Of a stretch of 20,425 nucleotides of DNA, positions 9,009 through 17,237 are shown piece after piece. The DNA lies in the NCBI GenBank assembly GCA_002317115.1, contig DCIP01000022.1, forward strand, positions 1 through 20,425, given 5' to 3'. A program made the position numbers and the translations under genes. This DNA comes from Candidatus Scybalocola fimicaballi. Lineage in GTDB: Bacteria > Bacteroidota > Bacteroidia > Bacteroidales > Paludibacteraceae. Numbering within the stretch: position 1 is the stretch's first letter; every line of letters begins with the position of its first letter. The notes under the pieces were generated by a model. It saw nothing but the letters and a program-made list of their open reading frames with translations, made no database searches and was not told the origin of the DNA.

Positions 9009-10367
9009 TTACTCTAATGTTACTTTGTATGATGCCATACCTCCATTCCATTTAACCACGATAATATGAATCCCCGGAGCTACTTTGCTTGTGAATTCAA
9101 ATGGACGGGAGTTGGGTAGCTGATGTCGTTCTTCCAACGTACCTGCTGTTGATATGATATCTACCGTCATTTCGGAGTCGATTCCAGTAATGCGGATATT
9201 ATTCCCGTCTGCAAATAATGACGGCATGACAGTTGCGATATTCTTTGTGTTAGAGAATGTGGAGTCTTGCTCTTCATTTTCTATATCACTGTCGGCATAC
9301 AAAGGAGCCAAAGCTTCTGCCCAAAGATGATGCATCGCCTGTCCACCACGTGTCTCGCCATTAGGATGAACTCCGTCCGAACCGATTAATTCTGGATGCT
9401 CCAAGAAGTAACTGTAAAAATCTGGACCTGGATGAAGATTGTTCTTCTCTGTCAGTTCATCCACTGCATCAAGGAACTTCTTATTGATCTGCCAACCTGC
9501 TTTTGCCTCATTTGTTGCGATGATACGTGCCAAGACTGGCTCGATTCCGTGTGCTTTAGCAGAGTCGATGATGGTCTGCATGTTTTGCTTATAGTTGGCG
9601 AGATTCCAATCTCCACCTCCCCAGGCGTCGTTAGTTCCCATCTCAATCGCCCAATGCTTAACATTTCCAGCATAACGTAGGTAATCGTCAAGATGTGCCA
9701 CTACTTCGGTGCTGTTGATGCATCCGATACCTCCACGTAACATAGCCGGTGTGAAATTAGGGAATCTTCCGTTGATGATATTTGCTGTAGTGGAATCAGT
9801 GTCTTGCTGCTTGATTCCCATCTGGCTGATACTTGTTCCCATAAAGAACCATGTGTCGTCTCCACCGTTGGAAGCGTCGAAGGCTTCGATTTCAAGAATC
9901 TGACCAACCTCTTTTTCACTGACGAAGCGGAACCATGACATTCCGTCGAAATCTATATACACTCCACGTGCCATCACTGGATTGTCCTTTATCTCCGCAG
10001 CGACAGTCCAATCTCCATCCTGACCGTTTGTTGAGTTGGCAGAAGTTAGGATTTTGAAGTCGCGTAGGGGAGTGCCGGAGTGGCTGCATCCTGATGTGAA
10101 GTTGGTTGCCCATGCACAGTCGCCATACGATTCCCATGTGATAAATAGACGTGATGGACCTGATCCTACGTTTAAGGCTATGTCTTTAGCCGTACACTGT
10201 TTCCAGTTGGTAAGATCACCATCTGTGATATAAGTATTGTTGCCGCTACTTGTGTAAGCGGTCAATCCACGGCTCAATAGTTTGTTGGGAGTGATTGCCG
10301 TCGCTGATCCTGCCATAGTCAACAAAAATGAGCATCCTAATATCTTAGTCCAATTGCACATAATCAT
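9009..10367 (-). CDS. Secreted SGNH/GDSL hydrolase (carbohydrate esterase-like) with discoidin-like N-terminal domain
   Basis: The protein has 452 residues. A signal peptide (1 to about 24, ending SATA) is followed by a beta-rich domain of about 30-165 resembling an F5/8 type C (discoidin) sugar-binding fold. The SGNH core has block I as FFMGTS (nucleophile Ser179, with Thr where most have Asp), block II Gly in RGGIGC (211-216), block III GTND (Asn246) and block V DGVH (Asp331, His334). All four catalytic or oxyanion positions are therefore present. Such enzymes remove acyl groups from glycans. The last 75 residues (IRITGIDSEMTVDIIS to ASYKVTLE) look like a type A T9SS sorting domain, which would put the enzyme on the cell surface or outside. 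That last point is a pattern judgement. ATG codons at residues 1 and 3 are equally possible starts. Confidence 0.85.
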   Translation of the reverse strand: MIMCNWTKILGCSFLLTMAGSATAITPNKLLSRGLTAYTSSGNNTYITDGDLTNWKQCTAKDIALNVGSGPSRLFITWESYGDCAWATNFTSGCSHSGTPLRDFKILTSANSTNGQDGDWTVAAEIKDNPVMARGVYIDFDGMSWFRFVSEKEVGQILEIEAFDASNGGDDTWFFMGTSISQMGIKQQDTDSTTANIINGRFPNFTPAMLRGGIGCINSTEVVAHLDDYLRYAGNVKHWAIEMGTNDAWGGGDWNLANYKQNMQTIIDSAKAHGIEPVLARIIATNEAKAGWQINKKFLDAVDELTEKNNLHPGPDFYSYFLEHPELIGSDGVHPNGETRGGQAMHHLWAEALAPLYADSDIENEEQDSTFSNTKNIATVMPSLFADGNNIRITGIDSEMTVDIISTAGTLEERHQLPNSRPFEFTSKVAPGIHIIVVKWNGGMASYKVTLE

Positions 10368-10440
10368 TTGTTTTAAGTTGTAAAGACGCGTGTTGTTAAA
10401 TGTGTTCAGTATTGAGTGTTAATGCGTCTTAAATCGGCTA

Positions 10441-10448
10441 CAAATGTA
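10441..10448 (-). promoter_or_regulatory. Candidate -7 box of the SGNH esterase gene
   Basis: The minus strand reads TACATTTG, a full match to TAnnTTTG, about 75 bases before the esterase start. I see no good TTTG at the -33 position. A possible AAGACGC/GCGTCTT inverted repeat (10383-10389 and 10424-10430) lies in the resulting leader. Confidence 0.4.
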
Positions 10449-10530
10449 GACTACATCGTAAGAATGGTTAAGGAAAATGATTTCAAAAATATGGAAGATT
10501 GTTTCAAAGGAAAAATCAATTCTAATTGTC

Positions 10531-10560
10531 ATTGACAAATGGGCTTTTTTATTATCTTAG
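10531..10560 (+). promoter_or_regulatory. Candidate promoter of the HEPN-like gene
   Basis: ATTG at 10531-10534 and TATCTTAG at 10553-10560 are 18 bases apart, close to the Bacteroidetes TTTG / TAnnTTTG layout, and sit 33 bases before the start. It is divergent from the esterase promoter within the same 226-base gap. Confidence 0.45.
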
Positions 10561-10593
10561 CAAAAAGTTCTAAACTTCATAACTGATTAAGAT

Positions 10594-11691
10594 ATGGCAA
10601 AATTTACCTATTATGTTATCGTAAACGATGTCGACACTGATGATTGTCAGCAATTCCGTTACACTTACAACAGGATGGAGATGCAAATCACCGTCGCTGC
10701 AAATAGCTTTGTTATTATCTATGAAACGAATGTAGCGAAAGATCTTTATAAGGTATGGTATTCCAATGAAGTGGAAGACGCGGTAAGAAAGAGTCTGCTT
10801 GCACAGCTCATATTCTATGGCCATAACTGTGATTTTGAAAAGGTCATTATCAAGGAAGCTCATTCCGAAGAGACCAAGACAATAGGAAAAGCCCGTGTTT
10901 ATAATTTGATTCCGAGCGACGTGTATGTCGACCTTACTCCGTTACGAGACAAAGAGTTTGTGTCTGAGTATCTTATGAAGCGTGTCAAGAGCAAATACGA
11001 GTCTGGAATAGCGGCTGTATTCTCTTATATCTACGCTAAATCAAAGAAGTGTGAGGAAGATATGTTCACTTACTATTGGCGAGCCTTTAATGGTATTTAC
11101 ACAAGCATTGCCAAGGAATCTGTCAGCTACGGCACTTTGGATAAAGACAAGATGAAGAAGGAGAATGAGATGCTAAGAAACTGGCTTAAGAATAGGTCGT
11201 CGCAGAATTTTATGGTGTCGTCGCTTTTCAGTAAGATTTATGGCAAAGACGATGATTATTCCGTCGCAGAAAGAAAAATCAAGCATTTCTTCTACACTGT
11301 CCGAGATAAGGCTGCTCGTGCAGACTGGACAAAAGATGATGTGCGCAAGGCATTGGACGCTGCTGGCAATAGAAATGTCAACCTTGCCAAATTATTATGT
11401 CTTGAAGAGTACATAAATCCTCAATATCCGGATTCAATGCAAATCGTGATTGAGGGCAAACCATATTCTTCAAAAAGCACATTGTATGGCTATCTGATGA
11501 CGGAATTGGCATACCAAATCAGGTGCTCATATTTCCATGCGGAAAAACCAATTCTGCTCCACACTACGTTGAATAATCCTGAGTTCCGTGGCCTTGAACT
11601 TGCCAACGCTCTTCTTGAGCATTATTTGGATGAACATATCAAGGCAGAGGTGATCAGAAAGATAAAGTTGGAGAGAAGCTTGGAGGGATAA
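10594..11691 (+). CDS. Uncharacterised protein with C-terminal HEPN-like (Apea-type) domain
   Basis: The protein has 365 residues with no signal peptide or membrane segment, so it is likely cytoplasmic. Residues 1 to about 130 are beta-rich and I do not recognise them. The second half is helical: FTYYWRAFNGIYTSIA (about 158-173) resembles the first helix of Apea-like HEPN domains, and the region ends in ELAYQIRCSYFH, giving Arg310 and His315, an Rx4H motif as in the RNase centre of HEPN proteins. HEPN domains occur in toxins, anti-phage RNases and stress proteins, but no antitoxin, nucleotidyltransferase or defence gene adjoins it. The gene stands alone, with its own promoter, and converges on the regulator gene with a 15-base gap. 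The HEPN call rests on motifs only; a plain structural helical domain is possible. Confidence 0.6.
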   Translation: MAKFTYYVIVNDVDTDDCQQFRYTYNRMEMQITVAANSFVIIYETNVAKDLYKVWYSNEVEDAVRKSLLAQLIFYGHNCDFEKVIIKEAHSEETKTIGKARVYNLIPSDVYVDLTPLRDKEFVSEYLMKRVKSKYESGIAAVFSYIYAKSKKCEEDMFTYYWRAFNGIYTSIAKESVSYGTLDKDKMKKENEMLRNWLKNRSSQNFMVSSLFSKIYGKDDDYSVAERKIKHFFYTVRDKAARADWTKDDVRKALDAAGNRNVNLAKLLCLEEYINPQYPDSMQIVIEGKPYSSKSTLYGYLMTELAYQIRCSYFHAEKPILLHTTLNNPEFRGLELANALLEHYLDEHIKAEVIRKIKLERSLEG

Positions 11692-11709
11692 ACATTCCTC
11701 CTTTTTTTA
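11682..11709 (+). terminator. Possible terminator of the HEPN-like gene
   Basis: GGAGG (11682-11686) can pair with CCTCC (11697-11701), with seven T immediately after. The stem is only five bases and starts inside the coding region. The T tract runs into the stop codon of the convergent regulator gene, so the two 3' ends share this element. Confidence 0.5.
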
Positions 11710-14700
11710 TCTCGCTTCCTTTGGTGAATTTCCGAAAGCTTGCTTAAAGCGTCGGCTGAAATACAATGGATCGTTAAAGCCGACGGCATAAGCGACGTCG
11801 CTCACCGATTTGTCTCCACAGGCCAACAACTCTTTTGCCTTGTTTAGTCGGTACTCAGTAAGAATCTCCATCGCTGTCTTGTCGGTTATGGCTTTCAAAC
11901 GTCGGCAGAGTGTAGACTTGCTCATTCCTAAATCCTGGCAGAATTCTGTCAATGAATAAAGTGGATTGGTGTAGTTTTCTTTTACTAAAAGTAAGATTTT
12001 CTCCAATAGTGGATTAATCTTTTCTGTAGGCTCCGACTCGTTGCCTTCCAATGATTTAGTCAACGCTGTCACCTGTAATTTCTGATGCCACATCAAGAAA
12101 TTGCAGATCTTTACAAGCAACTCGTCGTCGCCAAATGGTTTTGCTATATAGTCGATGGCTCCGATTGAAAGTCCTTTCATTCGGACATTATCATCTGTCT
12201 TGGCAGATAGGAATAGCAGAGGAATATTCGACGTGATCAATTCTCCCGTCAGCTTCTCACACATCTCTAATCCATTCATATTTGGCATCTCGACGTCGCT
12301 AAGAATCAAATCCGGCACATACTTCTGAGCCTCAGCGATACCTTGCTCGCCGTCGTGTGCCTGGTGCACTTCCACGTAAGGCGACAACAAGTCTGTGATG
12401 TGCTCCAGAATCAGTTCATCATCGTCGACAACCAATATCTTTTTTCCAGATAGCAGCTCTTTATTGATCTTCAACTCAACATCTGGTTTCTCCACCGTTA
12501 TTGTCTCCAATCTTTCGTCTGGACAATTTGGCAACGAGACGGTCACTGTGGTGCCGTGTCCAATCTCACTCTCTATCTCAAGGTCTCCATCGTTCTTGTG
12601 AACATAGTCGAGCACTATTCTGAATCCGAATCCATAGCCCATCTCTTCTTCCGTTCCAGAAGTAGACGTGATGTTTTTGCCAGAGAGAATTTCGTTGATC
12701 TTCTCTTTCGACATTCCGACTCCCTTGTCGATCACTTTGACAATGGTATAGACGTCGGTCTCTGATAATTCCACAGATATCTTTTCTCCTTTGTCAGAGA
12801 ACTTGATGGCGTTTGTGATCAAATTACGTACGATTGCCGAGAACATTCGTGAATCCGACCATGTGGCATACAGTGCTGTCCCGACCTGACTTAGTTTGAT
12901 CTCTTTCTCGTCGGCCAAACCAGTCAATAATGATATTGCCTCCGCCACTAATGTGTTGGCGTCGACTGCCGACGGATGGTAGCTCGACTGTGTAGTCTCT
13001 CCGTTGGCCCACTGCAAAAGATTGATCATCTGGTTTTGCAAACCTTCCGACTCGTCAGCCAATTTGGTGATCATACGCTGTTGCTCAGCTGGAGTATAGA
13101 TATGAGACAGCATTCGTTTCAATGTGGAGACGATAGCAAACATCGGATTCTTCAAGTCGTGAGCCACCACCGACACCAACTGGTCTTTCTGCTTCAATGT
13201 GGCAAGCAAAGTCTCATTCTGAGCTTCGATTGCTGATTTTTGCTCTGATAATAGTGCATTTGCGTCGTTCAAATCACGAGTCCTCTCATCCACCATCTGT
13301 TGTAATTCGCGACGGTGTTCCTCCATTCTCCTCATTCTTGCTCTATAGAAAATATAGAGAAGTGCTGCAAGTAATATAGCCACAAGGCAGTAGAACCATA
13401 TTGTGTTCCACCATGGTGATGATATGGTGATTGGCAGAGCGACTTGCTGCACTGGCATGTTGCCTGAGAATGCCGCCAACTCAATAGTGAAGTCACCGGC
13501 AGGAAGGTATGCGACGTCTATACTGCGTTTGTTTCCTAATTTTATCCATTCCAAACTAAGTTCCGGAATACGGTATCTTGGTGACAGCTTGTTTGCCAAT
13601 GAGAAGTCTACAAAGTCGAATCCTATAGAGAAACGATTTTGATTATATGATAGATTAAGTCTTTCCAACGTATTTAACGGAGACGGAAGAATATCGCTTC
13701 CCACAGGAATGTTTTCCCCGCAAACACTCAATTGCGAGAAATCCATGTGTCCGACGGTTCTGTTGGATTTCACGTTGGGCTGGATGCATACGAATCCGTC
13801 TTTGCATCCGAAGTAGAGATTGCCATTTGGAGCCAACAAACATGCTCTGCCTGTGAAGTAGTCGTAGGATGGAATGGCATTGGATGGCATTACTGATTCG
13901 TAGGTTTTGCTTTTTGTGTCGATTGCCAATATTCCATTCGATCCGCTTGCCCATAATATTCCGTTCTGATCTATTTGCAACGATGAGTATTCACCCATAG
14001 GAATATATCTTAGGGCGCCAAGAGGCTTATTCTCTTCATTGAAATAGTAGATTCCTTTTGTTGTGGCTGCAAAAAGAATATTGTCGACGTCGCTCACACA
14101 ATGGTTGACATGTAAAGGATTTTTCGACAGTGATTTGTCGGCGTCAGGCAAAAGTGGTTTGAATTTGCCTGATTTGTTGCTCCAGATTGTTCTTGCTGTA
14201 TAGATTATGATTGATCCGTCTGGCTTCTGACATGTACCCTCCACCCAGACGTCTGGATAGTTGGCCATACTTGAATCCATAAGGACAAGCTTTTCCCATC
14301 GTCCATTCTTGCCACGGTAAACGCCATCTCCTGTGGCTGTGACGAAGATGGAACTGTCTGCCATAGTGTAGATGTTTTTCGTGGTGTAGCGAGGGCTTTC
14401 AATTCCGTTGTAGACAATCTTGGAGATTTTCCCCGTCTTCATGTTATAACGGTTGCTTTCGCCTCCCCAGTAACCGATTAGATAGTCATCCTTATCTTTG
14501 GCAATAGTAAGCACACTGTTTGTAGACAAACCTGTGATGTTGCGTTTCAACTGCATGTTGGAATCAAACAGGAATAGTCCGCTTCCATCTGTACCCATCA
14601 TCACATCACCGTTGTCGGCGGAACAGAATGAGGCTCCCACTGCTTTAGGAAATCCCACGTCTTTCGATTTGATATAGGTGTAATCGCTTGTAGATGTGCT

Positions 14701-15666
14701 ACGCCAGACTCCAGAACTCTGAGTCGATACCCAGATGTTGCCTTCTTTGTCAACAAAAAGAGAAGATATTTTGGAAAGGGCATCTTCAGGTTCGTTCAAC
14801 GGCACGACTTTGTCATAGGTTAGTTTTTCTCCGTCGAATCGACACTTCCAAAGACCGTCGTTCAATGTTCCTATCCATAGATTTCCGTTTTCGTCTGATG
14901 TCACGGAGTTTACATAGTTGAATGGAGTGTTGATTTTTTGTATTGCTGGAGTGCTTTTCTCATCTTTGACTTCTGCTATCCACATATCTCCGATGGCAGA
15001 ACATAGTAGAATATGGTCGTTGTCGAGATATAGTAGGTTTGAAATTAAATGGTCTAATAGGTTGAACGGTAGGGTGTTGCCGTCTCTGTCGAGAATAGCC
15101 AAACCATCATAATGACCTACCCAATAGCGTCCGAATTTGTCGATGCAGACATCAAGCACATGATTGGCATAGTTTGGAGCTGCCTTTTGAAACTGGTTTG
15201 TGGCACCGTCGAAACGGAACAAACCACAAGCTGATGCGAGTAGGTTCTCACCGTTAGGTTGACGGGAGAATCCCTTTAGATTATGTTTGTACTGGTCATT
15301 AGGCAAAAATGAGGAAATGTCCTCGAATGAGCCGGTCAATTCATTGTAGGAGAATAAGACTTGGTTGGCACTTGAGAAAGTAGGTTTGCCGTTAGGAAGA
15401 AGGAAAGCGTAGTTGATGTCGTTACGCAACATCACAGAGTCGGTGAAAAGGTTGAAGTTTTTGAAATTCATACCGTCGAAACGGCTTATTCCAAATTGCG
15501 TCGCCATCCAGATGAAACCATTCGTGTCCTGACAAACCGCATTCACCGAGTTGCTGGTCAACCCATCTTCCACTGTGTAGTGGGCAAACAACATGCGTTC
15601 TGCTTTTATCTCAACGAGAGACAAAAGCATCATTATAAAGATTGATATTTTATTGAAAATAGCCAT
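11707..15666 (-). CDS. Hybrid two-component system sensor/regulator (propeller, kinase, receiver, AraC)
   Basis: The protein has about 1319 residues from ATG 15666; a GTG one codon earlier (15669) is an alternative. Numbering from 15669, a signal peptide (about 1-23) precedes a periplasmic region of Reg_prop-type beta-propeller repeats (GLTSNSVNAVCQDTNGFIW, then many NGNLWIGT-like blades) and a Y_Y_Y domain ending near 750. One membrane helix follows (about 752-775). Inside the cell are a HisKA domain with AHDLKNP (His837), an HATPase domain with NAIKFS, DKGVGM and GYGFGF boxes, a receiver domain with DDDE near 1073 and Asp1125 in LSDVEMPN, and a C-terminal AraC-type helix-turn-helix. All phosphorelay residues are present. 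Such proteins sense oligosaccharides in the periplasm and switch on glycan-use genes. No SusC/SusD pair is in this window; the MFS gene 95 bases upstream, on the same strand, is the obvious neighbour. Confidence 0.95.
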   Translation of the reverse strand: MAIFNKISIFIMMLLSLVEIKAERMLFAHYTVEDGLTSNSVNAVCQDTNGFIWMATQFGISRFDGMNFKNFNLFTDSVMLRNDINYAFLLPNGKPTFSSANQVLFSYNELTGSFEDISSFLPNDQYKHNLKGFSRQPNGENLLASACGLFRFDGATNQFQKAAPNYANHVLDVCIDKFGRYWVGHYDGLAILDRDGNTLPFNLLDHLISNLLYLDNDHILLCSAIGDMWIAEVKDEKSTPAIQKINTPFNYVNSVTSDENGNLWIGTLNDGLWKCRFDGEKLTYDKVVPLNEPEDALSKISSLFVDKEGNIWVSTQSSGVWRSTSTSDYTYIKSKDVGFPKAVGASFCSADNGDVMMGTDGSGLFLFDSNMQLKRNITGLSTNSVLTIAKDKDDYLIGYWGGESNRYNMKTGKISKIVYNGIESPRYTTKNIYTMADSSIFVTATGDGVYRGKNGRWEKLVLMDSSMANYPDVWVEGTCQKPDGSIIIYTARTIWSNKSGKFKPLLPDADKSLSKNPLHVNHCVSDVDNILFAATTKGIYYFNEENKPLGALRYIPMGEYSSLQIDQNGILWASGSNGILAIDTKSKTYESVMPSNAIPSYDYFTGRACLLAPNGNLYFGCKDGFVCIQPNVKSNRTVGHMDFSQLSVCGENIPVGSDILPSPLNTLERLNLSYNQNRFSIGFDFVDFSLANKLSPRYRIPELSLEWIKLGNKRSIDVAYLPAGDFTIELAAFSGNMPVQQVALPITISSPWWNTIWFYCLVAILLAALLYIFYRARMRRMEEHRRELQQMVDERTRDLNDANALLSEQKSAIEAQNETLLATLKQKDQLVSVVAHDLKNPMFAIVSTLKRMLSHIYTPAEQQRMITKLADESEGLQNQMINLLQWANGETTQSSYHPSAVDANTLVAEAISLLTGLADEKEIKLSQVGTALYATWSDSRMFSAIVRNLITNAIKFSDKGEKISVELSETDVYTIVKVIDKGVGMSKEKINEILSGKNITSTSGTEEEMGYGFGFRIVLDYVHKNDGDLEIESEIGHGTTVTVSLPNCPDERLETITVEKPDVELKINKELLSGKKILVVDDDELILEHITDLLSPYVEVHQAHDGEQGIAEAQKYVPDLILSDVEMPNMNGLEMCEKLTGELITSNIPLLFLSAKTDDNVRMKGLSIGAIDYIAKPFGDDELLVKICNFLMWHQKLQVTALTKSLEGNESEPTEKINPLLEKILLLVKENYTNPLYSLTEFCQDLGMSKSTLCRRLKAITDKTAMEILTEYRLNKAKELLACGDKSVSDVAYAVGFNDPLYFSRRFKQAFGNSPKEAR

Positions 15667-15692
15667 CACCCCTTTCTTATCTCCTAATGCTA

Positions 15693-15724
15693 CAAAAATA
15701 AGAAAAGATGTTTACTTATGCAAT
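15693..15724 (-). promoter_or_regulatory. Promoter of the hybrid regulator gene
   Basis: The minus strand reads TATTTTTG at 15700-15693, a full TAnnTTTG match, with ATTG (three of four matching TTTG) 20 bases upstream at 15724-15721. The box lies 26 bases before ATG 15666. The regulator can therefore be transcribed independently of the MFS gene. Confidence 0.6.
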
Positions 15725-15727
15725 CTT

Positions 15728-15766
15728 TCGTTTTCGTCAACGTTAACGTTTTCGTTAACGTCAACG
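15728..15766. repeat. Hexanucleotide repeat and inverted repeat at the 3' end of the MFS gene
   Basis: On the minus strand the tract reads as consecutive six-base units AACGTT, GACGTT, AACGAA, AACGTT, AACGTT, GACGAA, AACGAA. The first unit overlaps the MFS stop codon (TGA, 15763-15761). The tract can also fold: CGTTAACG arms flank a four-base TTTT/AAAA centre near 15750. No T tract follows on the minus strand, so it is not a standard terminator. Confidence 0.7.
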
Positions 15767-16966
15767 TTTATTCTTCGGTTTTCCATTGCGGCTCCACAAT
15801 ATCGACGCAAGAGTCACCATCGCAATGCTCAAAGTCCATACGTAGACGAAAGAGACTCTCAATCCGAAAGCATCAGCGATGTTGGCAATCAAGAACGGAC
15901 CGAATAGGAAACCAGTGCCGCTGATAGTGTTGACCATTGCGATGCCTGTGCCTGGAGTGACGTCGGGCTGGCTACCTGCCTGGCTATATACGATAGGGAC
16001 GATGCAGCTCATGCCGATTCCAGTGATGAATAGCGCTACCACTGACACTGCAAATGCGGCGTCGCCAAAAGAGGCTGCACTTGCAAACAAAGCCAATCCA
16101 AAGCATGCGATACAACTGCACACCACCAAAATAAATGTTTCTGAGAATCGATTTCTTACGATATCTCCCATGAATCGTCCGACCGACATGAATGCGGCGT
16201 AGGCGGCTAAACCTAATGGAGCAAGGTTCTGAGGAAGCGTGATCACTTCGTTCATATAAGTAGTGCTCCACGTCGACACAACACCTTCAATCACACGGCT
16301 GAAAAGAGCGAAAAACGCGATCAAAAGCAAAATGCCCTTTGGGAAAAGCAGACGGAATTTCTTGTCTTCCGTGTTTTTCTTCGGTCTCTCTCTGATCAAA
16401 AAGCGACGCAAGAGAATCAATTCGTTGTAGACGCATCCGGATGCGGTGGCAAAGTGAGCCCACGTCGGAATATCAAAAGTCAGGAATGCTATGGCGACGA
16501 TAGCACCTGTCAGTGTGCCGACGTAGTAGATAGCATGGAATTTGCTTAGAATACTGCGTTTATAGGCCTTCTCAACGAGGATTGAGTTTCCGTTGATGGC
16601 GATATCAAAAAGAGACACGAACATGCCGTAGCCAACGCAGACAGGATATAGAAGGTATTTCGACGGCATGACTGGAATCAACGCAAACAGCGTCGCCACA
16701 ATGAATCCCATCAGAGTCAGATTCTTGCTGCCATAACGGTTGGCAAGGTTGGAGCAGATAGGCATGATAAGCAATCCTCCAATCGACATCGACAGCTCCA
16801 TCAATCCAAGCCCGGTGAAATTAAAATCGTAGATGATTTTCAAGGCAGGCATTCGTGAGAATAGGGTAGCGAATGTGAAACCTGCGAAGAAATACATAGT
16901 CATCAGTGCATAGCGGGCATGGTTCTTCGCCAGACGCAATTCCGCTGCTGAATAAATCTTATCCAT
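15761..16966 (-). CDS. Major facilitator superfamily transporter (YbjJ-like)
   Basis: I chose ATG 16966 (401 residues, MDKIYSAAELRLAKNHARY). A longer frame starts at 17056, but its extra 30 residues are not membrane-like and run through a dispersed palindrome at 17010-17030. About twelve hydrophobic helices are visible. Features of the inner-membrane YbjJ-like MFS group include FSRMPALK after the first helix, the cytoplasmic loop 2-3 motif ANRYGSKNLT, and FHAIYYVGTLTGA in the fifth helix. The substrate is not readable from sequence; related proteins are proposed to move sugars or other small polar metabolites. The gene is upstream of and on the same strand as the hybrid regulator, with a 94-base gap that has its own promoter. 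Coupling with the regulator's signal is inference. Confidence 0.85.
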   Translation of the reverse strand: MDKIYSAAELRLAKNHARYALMTMYFFAGFTFATLFSRMPALKIIYDFNFTGLGLMELSMSIGGLLIMPICSNLANRYGSKNLTLMGFIVATLFALIPVMPSKYLLYPVCVGYGMFVSLFDIAINGNSILVEKAYKRSILSKFHAIYYVGTLTGAIVAIAFLTFDIPTWAHFATASGCVYNELILLRRFLIRERPKKNTEDKKFRLLFPKGILLLIAFFALFSRVIEGVVSTWSTTYMNEVITLPQNLAPLGLAAYAAFMSVGRFMGDIVRNRFSETFILVVCSCIACFGLALFASAASFGDAAFAVSVVALFITGIGMSCIVPIVYSQAGSQPDVTPGTGIAMVNTISGTGFLFGPFLIANIADAFGLRVSFVYVWTLSIAMVTLASILWSRNGKPKNKR

Positions 16967-17009
16967 TTTAGAATTTAGTTTATATTCTAGTGCTTGTTGT
17001 ATTGTGTAG

Positions 17010-17034
17010 AGACGGGGCATGTCCCCGTCTTTAT
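17010..17034. repeat. Dispersed palindrome upstream of the MFS gene
   Basis: AGACGGGG (17010-17017) and CCCCGTCT (17023-17030) form an eight-base perfect stem with loop CATGT, followed on the plus strand by TTATT. The same word set, one base longer, forms the terminator at 259-287. No plus-strand gene ends here, so it is better read as a dispersed repeat in the MFS leader than as a terminator in use. Confidence 0.65.
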
Positions 17035-17076
17035 TGGTTTTATCGGGGGTATTCACCTCTCCGATAAAATCGAGCG

Positions 17077-17084
17077 CAAAATTA
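17077..17084 (-). promoter_or_regulatory. Candidate -7 box of the MFS gene
   Basis: The minus strand reads TAATTTTG, a full TAnnTTTG match. No TTTG is visible at the -33 position. If used, the leader of about 100 bases would carry the palindrome at 17010-17030. Confidence 0.35.
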
Positions 17085-17203
17085 CAAAAATTTTATAACA
17101 GAGATATAGTGTATATTTAGATAATTTTATGAATACGTCTTTATCCGTTTAATGTTGGTATACTTTTGTGATTGTATACACCAGTATGTCGGCTTGTACC
17201 GAC

Positions 17204-17237
17204 AATTACGAATTATGCATTATGAATTACGAATTAT
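17204..17237. repeat. Direct repeat AATTACGAATTAT overlapping the stop codon of a J-domain gene
   Basis: AATTACGAATTAT occurs at 17204-17216 and again at 17225-17237, separated by GCATTATG. The second copy covers the stop codon at 17234-17236. A partial copy (ACGAATTAT) sits at the same place relative to the stop of the paralogue at 18735. Confidence 0.6.

Noticed and set aside
15879..16271. Open frames overlapping the MFS gene on both strands (15879-16202 plus, 15984-16271 minus)
   Set aside because: They are shadow frames of a convincing twelve-helix transporter gene.
16967..17056. Extended N-terminus of the MFS protein starting at 17056
   Set aside because: The extra 30 residues are not conserved-looking or membrane-like and are encoded across a dispersed palindrome; ATG 16966 gives a normal MFS start.
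17188..17203. GTCGG/CCGAC hairpin downstream of the J-domain gene, considered as a terminator
   Set aside because: The stem is five bases and no T tract follows on the minus strand, so it is too weak to call.
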